Of a stretch of DNA of 16,980 bases, positions 13,811 through 16,980 are shown in pieces. The position numbers were made by a program, and so were the translations under genes. Location: positions 1-16,980 of the forward strand of contig CAXTKQ010000083.1 of assembly GCA_964244955.1 (NCBI GenBank), written 5' to 3'. Positions within the stretch are counted from its first letter, which is position 1; every line of letters starts with the position of its first letter. This stretch comes from Mucilaginibacter_A sp964244955. GTDB taxonomy: Bacteria; Bacteroidota; Bacteroidia; Sphingobacteriales; Sphingobacteriaceae. Below the pieces are notes generated by a model that saw only the letters and a list, made by a program, of their open reading frames with translations, was not told the DNA's origin and did no database searches.

Positions 13811-15256
13811 TTAATCAATAACCAAAGTAGCGATGGAATGCGGAAGGCTGGTTGTTGCCGCGCCCTGGCCTTTCATCCACAACGTATAAGGGATTTTCTC
13901 ATCGGTCGGGTTCATCACCACAACCGAGATTTTGCCATCCGGGGCAACGTAAGCCGTGGTCAGTAAGTTACCGCGGCTGGCTACACTTGCAATCCGTTTT
14001 GCGCCGGGTTTGATGAATTTGGAGAAATGGCCGATGTAATAATACGAATTGGTGTAATGCAAACTGCCGTCGCGGGTATCGGCATGTACTGGCGCGAAGC
14101 AAAAATTGCTCACGTGGTTTGGGCCGCCTTTTTCATCAAGCAGCACGTTCCAATCTGTCCAGGCTACGGTGCCGCTGTTAAAATCATGGACCATAGAAAG
14201 GCCGTACCTCTCGCCCAAAGACCAGTCGTTCAACCGTGCGAAATCAAAACGTTCGATACAGCCTTCTGTAAAAACCAAATTTTTTGTCGGGAAAGCTTCT
14301 GCTACCTGGCGCGTGCTTTCAAATTGCATCCCGGCTCCCGTCCAGGTTTCGTACCAGTGAAAACCAACGCCCCAAACATATTGTGCAGCATCCGAATCTT
14401 CCAAAATGGTGCTGGCGTACTGGTACATCAAATCGCGGTTATGGTCCCAAACAATCATTTTTTTGCCGCCCAAACCTTCTTTGCGCATGGTTGGGCCTAA
14501 ATATTTTTTTACGAAATCGCGTTCATCGGTAGCCGTGTACAAGCACGATTCCCATTTTTGCGTTGCCATCGGCTCGTTTTGCACGCTGTAGCCCCAAATT
14601 GGAATGCCTTCTTTTTCATAAATTTTGATGAATTTTGCGAAGAAGTTGGCCCAACTTTGCATAAACTCCGGTTTCAGTTTGCCGCCGTTCAGCATATCGT
14701 TGTTGTCTTTCATCCACGCAGGCGGGCTCCAGGGGCTGACAAACAGGTTGAACTGGCTTCCTGCTGTTTTTTGCACGCTTTTGATAAACGGAATTCTATA
14801 TTTCCTGTCGTGGCCGATGTTAAAAGTCTTCAAAGCCGCGTCGTTATTGGTTACATAACTATAGGTATCGCTCGAAAAATCGCAGCTTTGGATATTGGTA
14901 CGGCCAAAAGTATAACCGATGCCTTTGTCTTTGTCGTAATAAGCCGTCATCAGTTCCTGCTGTTTGGCCGCGGGCAGTTTGTAAAAGGTTTCTGCGGAAG
15001 CATCGGTCAGGGCGCCACCAATGCCAATCATGGTTTGAAACGTTTTTGCTGGGTCAACAAAAACCGAAACCTGGCTTTCGGGAGGTTGGCCAACAGGTTT
15101 TAAGGTCAAGGTTTCGGTAGGCGAAAACCTGAGGTCGGTATTTTTGGCCGTTACATAAACGGTAACACGGCTGCCGGTTTTTGCCGGATTGCTTTGTGCG
15201 TTAAGGATAAACGGCACGCTTAAAAGAAGTGGCAACAAGAGGTAATTTTTTTTCAT
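13811..15256 (-). CDS. GH30-family glycoside hydrolase (glucosylceramidase-like)
   Basis: A 481-residue exported enzyme: signal peptide MKKNYLLLPLLLSVPFILNA, then a short beta-strand region and a (beta/alpha)8 barrel. GIGGALTDASAETFY near residue 78 and SPWSPPAWMKDN near 174 are GH30 hallmarks. The acid/base Glu is E228 in SVQNEPMATQ and the nucleophile is E331 in LVFTEGCIER. The C-terminal beta-domain includes SVVVMNPTDEKIPYTLW. GH30 enzymes of this type cleave beta-glucosyl linkages, such as beta-1,6-glucan or glucosylceramide; the exact substrate is not set by the sequence. I chose the ATG at 15256 because a TTG at 15280 would put extra residues before the signal peptide. It is the first gene of the likely GH30-NIPSNAP-DUF1080 operon. 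Confidence 0.92.
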   Translation of the reverse strand: MKKNYLLLPLLLSVPFILNAQSNPAKTGSRVTVYVTAKNTDLRFSPTETLTLKPVGQPPESQVSVFVDPAKTFQTMIGIGGALTDASAETFYKLPAAKQQELMTAYYDKDKGIGYTFGRTNIQSCDFSSDTYSYVTNNDAALKTFNIGHDRKYRIPFIKSVQKTAGSQFNLFVSPWSPPAWMKDNNDMLNGGKLKPEFMQSWANFFAKFIKIYEKEGIPIWGYSVQNEPMATQKWESCLYTATDERDFVKKYLGPTMRKEGLGGKKMIVWDHNRDLMYQYASTILEDSDAAQYVWGVGFHWYETWTGAGMQFESTRQVAEAFPTKNLVFTEGCIERFDFARLNDWSLGERYGLSMVHDFNSGTVAWTDWNVLLDEKGGPNHVSNFCFAPVHADTRDGSLHYTNSYYYIGHFSKFIKPGAKRIASVASRGNLLTTAYVAPDGKISVVVMNPTDEKIPYTLWMKGQGAATTSLPHSIATLVID

Positions 15257-15345
15257 GGCACATAGTTTTATGCAAAGCAAATTCTTACAAAACTGCTTTC
15301 GATGGTTTTTTAAGGATTGTTGTGGATGGCTTTAATTAGTCCCCT

Positions 15346-15353
15346 CAAATATA
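15346..15353 (-). promoter_or_regulatory. -7 promoter element for the GH30 operon
   Basis: On the minus strand this reads TATATTTG, an exact TAnnTTTG. A TTG lies 15 bp further upstream, slightly closer than usual for a -33 element. The predicted 5' leader would be about 85 nt. Confidence 0.5.
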
Positions 15354-15389
15354 GTGTTACTGTTCTATCAATCTACATCAAAAATAATA

Positions 15390-15405
15390 ATGCTGTTTTT
15401 ATGCC
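15390..15405 (-). repeat. Dispersed repeat, half-unit
   Basis: Plus strand ATGCTGTTTTTATGCC; minus strand GGCATAAAAACAGCAT. This is the left arm of the palindrome with the AACAGCAT variant; the right arm is replaced by a T-run. Confidence 0.6.
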
Positions 15406-15430
15406 TGTTTTTTTAGTTGGCGTTTTTAAG

Positions 15431-15518
15431 GGTTTGGCTAAAGCCAATTCCCAAACATTGGAAACCCACGGCCTAAAGGCCGTGGATAACGCACCACATC
15501 ATTGGCTTTAGCCAAACC
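15431..15518. repeat. Nested inverted repeats
   Basis: GGTTTGGCTAAAGCCAA (15431-15447) is the exact reverse complement of TTGGCTTTAGCCAAACC (15502-15518). Between them lies the palindrome CCACGGCCTAAAGGCCGTGG (15466-15485). Each arm also contains its own small hairpin (TTGGC/GCCAA). Confidence 0.8.
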
Positions 15519-15591
15519 AATTTTATGCCGGTAAAAGAAGCATCGCACAAATACTTCCCTTCCCGCCAAACCTTTTTTCCGAAAAACCTGC
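15466..15591 (+). repeat. Near-tandem repeat, copy A (about 125 bp)
   Basis: It starts with the palindrome CCACGGCC-TAAA-GGCCGTGG, then GCACCACATCATTGGC, a TTGGC/GCCAA hairpin, one dispersed-repeat unit, CGCACAAATACTTCCCT, and ends AAAAACCTGC. It matches copy B with an offset of 144 bp (142 at the right end) and few differences. Confidence 0.85.
15525..15543 (+). repeat. Dispersed repeat, single unit 6
   Basis: ATGCCGGTAAAAGAAGCAT, preceded by ACCAATTTT, inside near-tandem copy A. Confidence 0.85.
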
Positions 15592-15609
15592 AATTCGATT
15601 TTACAATTG

Positions 15610-15733
15610 CCACGGCCTTCAGGCCGTGGATAATGCACCACATCATTGGCTTTAGCCAAACCAATTTTATGCCGGTAAAAGAAGCATCGCACAAATACTT
15701 CCCTTTCCACAAAACCGCTTTTTAAAAACCTGC
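15610..15733 (+). repeat. Near-tandem repeat, copy B (about 124 bp)
   Basis: It starts with CCACGGCC-TTCA-GGCCGTGG, so the stem is conserved while the loop differs from copy A's TAAA. The rest matches copy A, including the dispersed-repeat unit. It ends about 20 bp before the helicase ATG. Confidence 0.85.
15669..15687 (+). repeat. Dispersed repeat, single unit 7
   Basis: ATGCCGGTAAAAGAAGCAT, identical to the copy at 15525-15543, inside near-tandem copy B. Confidence 0.85.
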
Positions 15734-15742
15734 TATCTAATT

Positions 15743-15750
15743 TACCTTTG
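15743..15750 (+). promoter_or_regulatory. -7-like element abutting the helicase start
   Basis: TACCTTTG matches TAnnTTTG and ends 3 bp before the ATG at 15754. If used, the mRNA would be leaderless. No good -33 TTG is visible, so this may be coincidence. Confidence 0.3.
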
Positions 15751-15753
15751 TGG

Positions 15754-16980
15754 ATGGATTATTTTAAACGCCAACTCGATCTGCTCCGCATCGAAAAAGA
15801 GGAAGACTGGAAAACTTTTTTAAAGTTGACGGAAAGCACTTCGGCGGCAGAGCGGCGGGCAAACGGATTGACCTGGTACCCAATCGCCATCAGAGGAACA
15901 GAACCAAGCCGCGGCGATTATTTGAACGTGGAAGTGGAACGGACAACGCACCAGAATTTGGCGCACCAGTTTCGTTTTGGCATTCCGGCGGCCCTTTTCT
16001 CCAACCACGACCCGAAAAAAGACCGCGTGGAAGGCGTGGTTACTTTCGTAAACGGTAACCGCCTCAAACTTAACTTGTTTGTGGATGAACTGCCGGATTG
16101 GAGCCGCGACGGGAAATTGGGCATTGATTTGCTTTTTGACAACAACAGTTACAACGAGATGCAATCGGCCTTAAAACTCGCCGACAAACTGAGTGAAAAC
16201 CCGGAGGAAAACCATTTGATCCAAGTGTTGACCGGCGGGCAATTGCATGCTTCTTTTACCGCACAAATTTCGGAAACTTTCCCTCAGCTTAATTCCTCGC
16301 AAACGGAAGCCGTCCGAAAAATTTTGGCTGCGGATGAACTGGCGATCGTTCACGGCCCTCCCGGAACCGGAAAAACAACAACATTGGTGCAGGCAATCAA
16401 AGCATTGATCCAACAAAACGGAAAACAAATACTGGTGGTTGCGCCAAGCAATACGGCCGTTGATTTATTGAGCGAAAAACTGGCTGATTTAGGTTTAAAT
16501 GTGCTGCGGACAGGCAATCCGGCAAGGGTTTCAGAAAAATTGCTGTCGCTGACTTTAGACCGAAAAACAACCGAACACCAAAATTACAAAGAGATCAAAA
16601 AACTAAAAAAGCAGGCCGGCGAATACAAAAACCTGGCGCACAAATACAAGCGCAGTTTTGGCAAAGCCGAACGCGATCAACGCAAAGCGCTTTTTACCGA
16701 AGCGCATAAATTGATGAAAGAAGCGAGCGCGATGGAACAATTTATCACCGATGATCTGATTGCAAAAGCGCAGGTGATTACGGCTACTTTGGTTGGCGCA
16801 AACCATTTTACCATCCGTAATTTAAAGTTTGATACGGTTGTGATTGACGAAGCCGCGCAAGCTTTGGAACCCGCCTGCTGGATTCCGGTTTTAAAAGCAA
16901 AAAAAGTGGTTTTGGCCGGAGACCACCAGCAGTTGCCGCCAACCATTAAATCACCGGAAGCAGCGGCGCAAGGTTTTAAC
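15754..16980 (+). CDS. SF1 (UPF1/IGHMBP2-like) helicase, N-terminal part
   Basis: An open frame of 409 codons from ATG 15754 to the window end; the C-terminal RecA domain is missing. Residues 1 to about 180 form an N-terminal beta-barrel-type domain (MDYFKRQLDLLRIEKEEDW, then LTWYPIAIRGT). The first RecA domain has a Q-like motif LNSSQTEAVRKIL, Walker A HGPPGTGKTTT (200-210), VVAPSNTAVDLLSEKL, Walker B/motif II VIDEAAQALEP (365-369 DEAAQ) and motif III AGDHQQLPPT (from about 389). A charged helical stalk (about 270-340) separates motifs Ia and II, as in IGHMBP2/UPF1 proteins. These are 5'-3' RNA or DNA helicases; the bacterial role is not established. A 14-bp match to the dispersed repeat occurs at 16247-16260 within it. 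Confidence 0.9.
   Translation, partial: MDYFKRQLDLLRIEKEEDWKTFLKLTESTSAAERRANGLTWYPIAIRGTEPSRGDYLNVEVERTTHQNLAHQFRFGIPAALFSNHDPKKDRVEGVVTFVNGNRLKLNLFVDELPDWSRDGKLGIDLLFDNNSYNEMQSALKLADKLSENPEENHLIQVLTGGQLHASFTAQISETFPQLNSSQTEAVRKILAADELAIVHGPPGTGKTTTLVQAIKALIQQNGKQILVVAPSNTAVDLLSEKLADLGLNVLRTGNPARVSEKLLSLTLDRKTTEHQNYKEIKKLKKQAGEYKNLAHKYKRSFGKAERDQRKALFTEAHKLMKEASAMEQFITDDLIAKAQVITATLVGANHFTIRNLKFDTVVIDEAAQALEPACWIPVLKAKKVVLAGDHQQLPPTIKSPEAAAQGFN
16247..16260 (-). repeat. Dispersed-repeat match inside the helicase gene
   Basis: ATGCTTCTTTTACC on the plus strand, followed by GCA as at E1's left end. It is in frame and encodes H-A-S-F-T just upstream of the LNSSQ motif. It is identical to the left ends of pairs E1, E3 and E4 over 14 bp. 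Confidence 0.55.

Larger units (their letters stand above)
15257..15753. other. Repeat-rich divergent gap between GH30 and the helicase
   Basis: About 500 bp without a gene. It holds the likely GH30 promoter, a half-copy of the dispersed repeat (15390-15405), two near-tandem repeats of about 125 bp with GC-rich palindromes, two full copies of the dispersed repeat inside those, and a -7-like element next to the helicase start. The minus-strand frames across 15438-15712 repeat the same peptide because of the DNA repeat and are not genes. Confidence 0.7.

Noticed and set aside
15438..15712. Minus-strand frames with an internally repeated peptide
   Set aside because: The peptide repeat is just the 125-bp DNA repeat translated; no start context or domain supports a protein.

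Overview
The window looks like a chromosomal stretch of a Bacteroidota bacterium, probably a Chitinophagaceae or Sphingobacteriaceae relative (family level is inference). Supporting signs are Bacteroidota-type -7 promoter elements (TAnnTTTG), no clear Shine-Dalgarno sites, signal peptides ending in ...AQ, a lipobox lipoprotein, and GH28/GH30 plus DUF1080 genes. One run of 10 Ns (13331-13340) shows this is a draft or scaffolded assembly.

Layout. 1-234 (+): C-terminal end of a 2OG-Fe(II) oxygenase. 517-630 (+): a possible 37-residue single-span membrane protein. 648-7274 (all -): a redox/stress block with two secreted NTF2-like (DUF4440) proteins, an NAD(P)H-binding NmrA-like protein, a TMEM175-type channel, an SDR oxidoreductase and three aldo/keto reductases. 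A divergent AraC-family regulator follows at 7438-8325 (+). 8461-9549 (-): a lipoprotein with two DTG motifs, pepsin-like. 9826-10274 (-): a hicB-hicA toxin-antitoxin pair. 10330-15256 (-): a carbohydrate block reading GH30 -> NIPSNAP -> DUF1080 (close spacing, likely one operon), then GH28 after a repeat-filled gap. 15754-16980 (+): the N-terminal 409 codons of a UPF1/IGHMBP2-like SF1 helicase, running off the window.

The most striking non-coding signal is a dispersed repeat family. Its right arm is TAAAAGAAGCAT and its fuller form is about ATGCCGATAAAAGAAGCAT. I count 18 units in gaps between genes: five outward-facing inverted pairs of 66-96 bp, each 35-65 bp upstream of a minus-strand gene, and eight single units, including three in one gap (12052-12222). 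Two more matches lie inside coding sequence. One single copy (12193-12222) is a near-perfect 30-bp palindrome, which suggests an ancestral palindromic unit. The pairs resemble REPINs or small MITEs in shape, although they could equally be regulatory sites. No transposase is in the window. A second repeat type, about 125 bp in two near-tandem copies with GC-rich palindromes, fills the gap before the helicase and carries the first motif inside it.

How the genes may work together: the oxidoreductase block reads as a carbonyl/aldehyde detoxification set, possibly controlled by the AraC regulator. The GH30/NIPSNAP/DUF1080/GH28 group reads as a small exported polysaccharide-degrading set without a SusC/SusD pair in view. 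Both are inferences from gene content.
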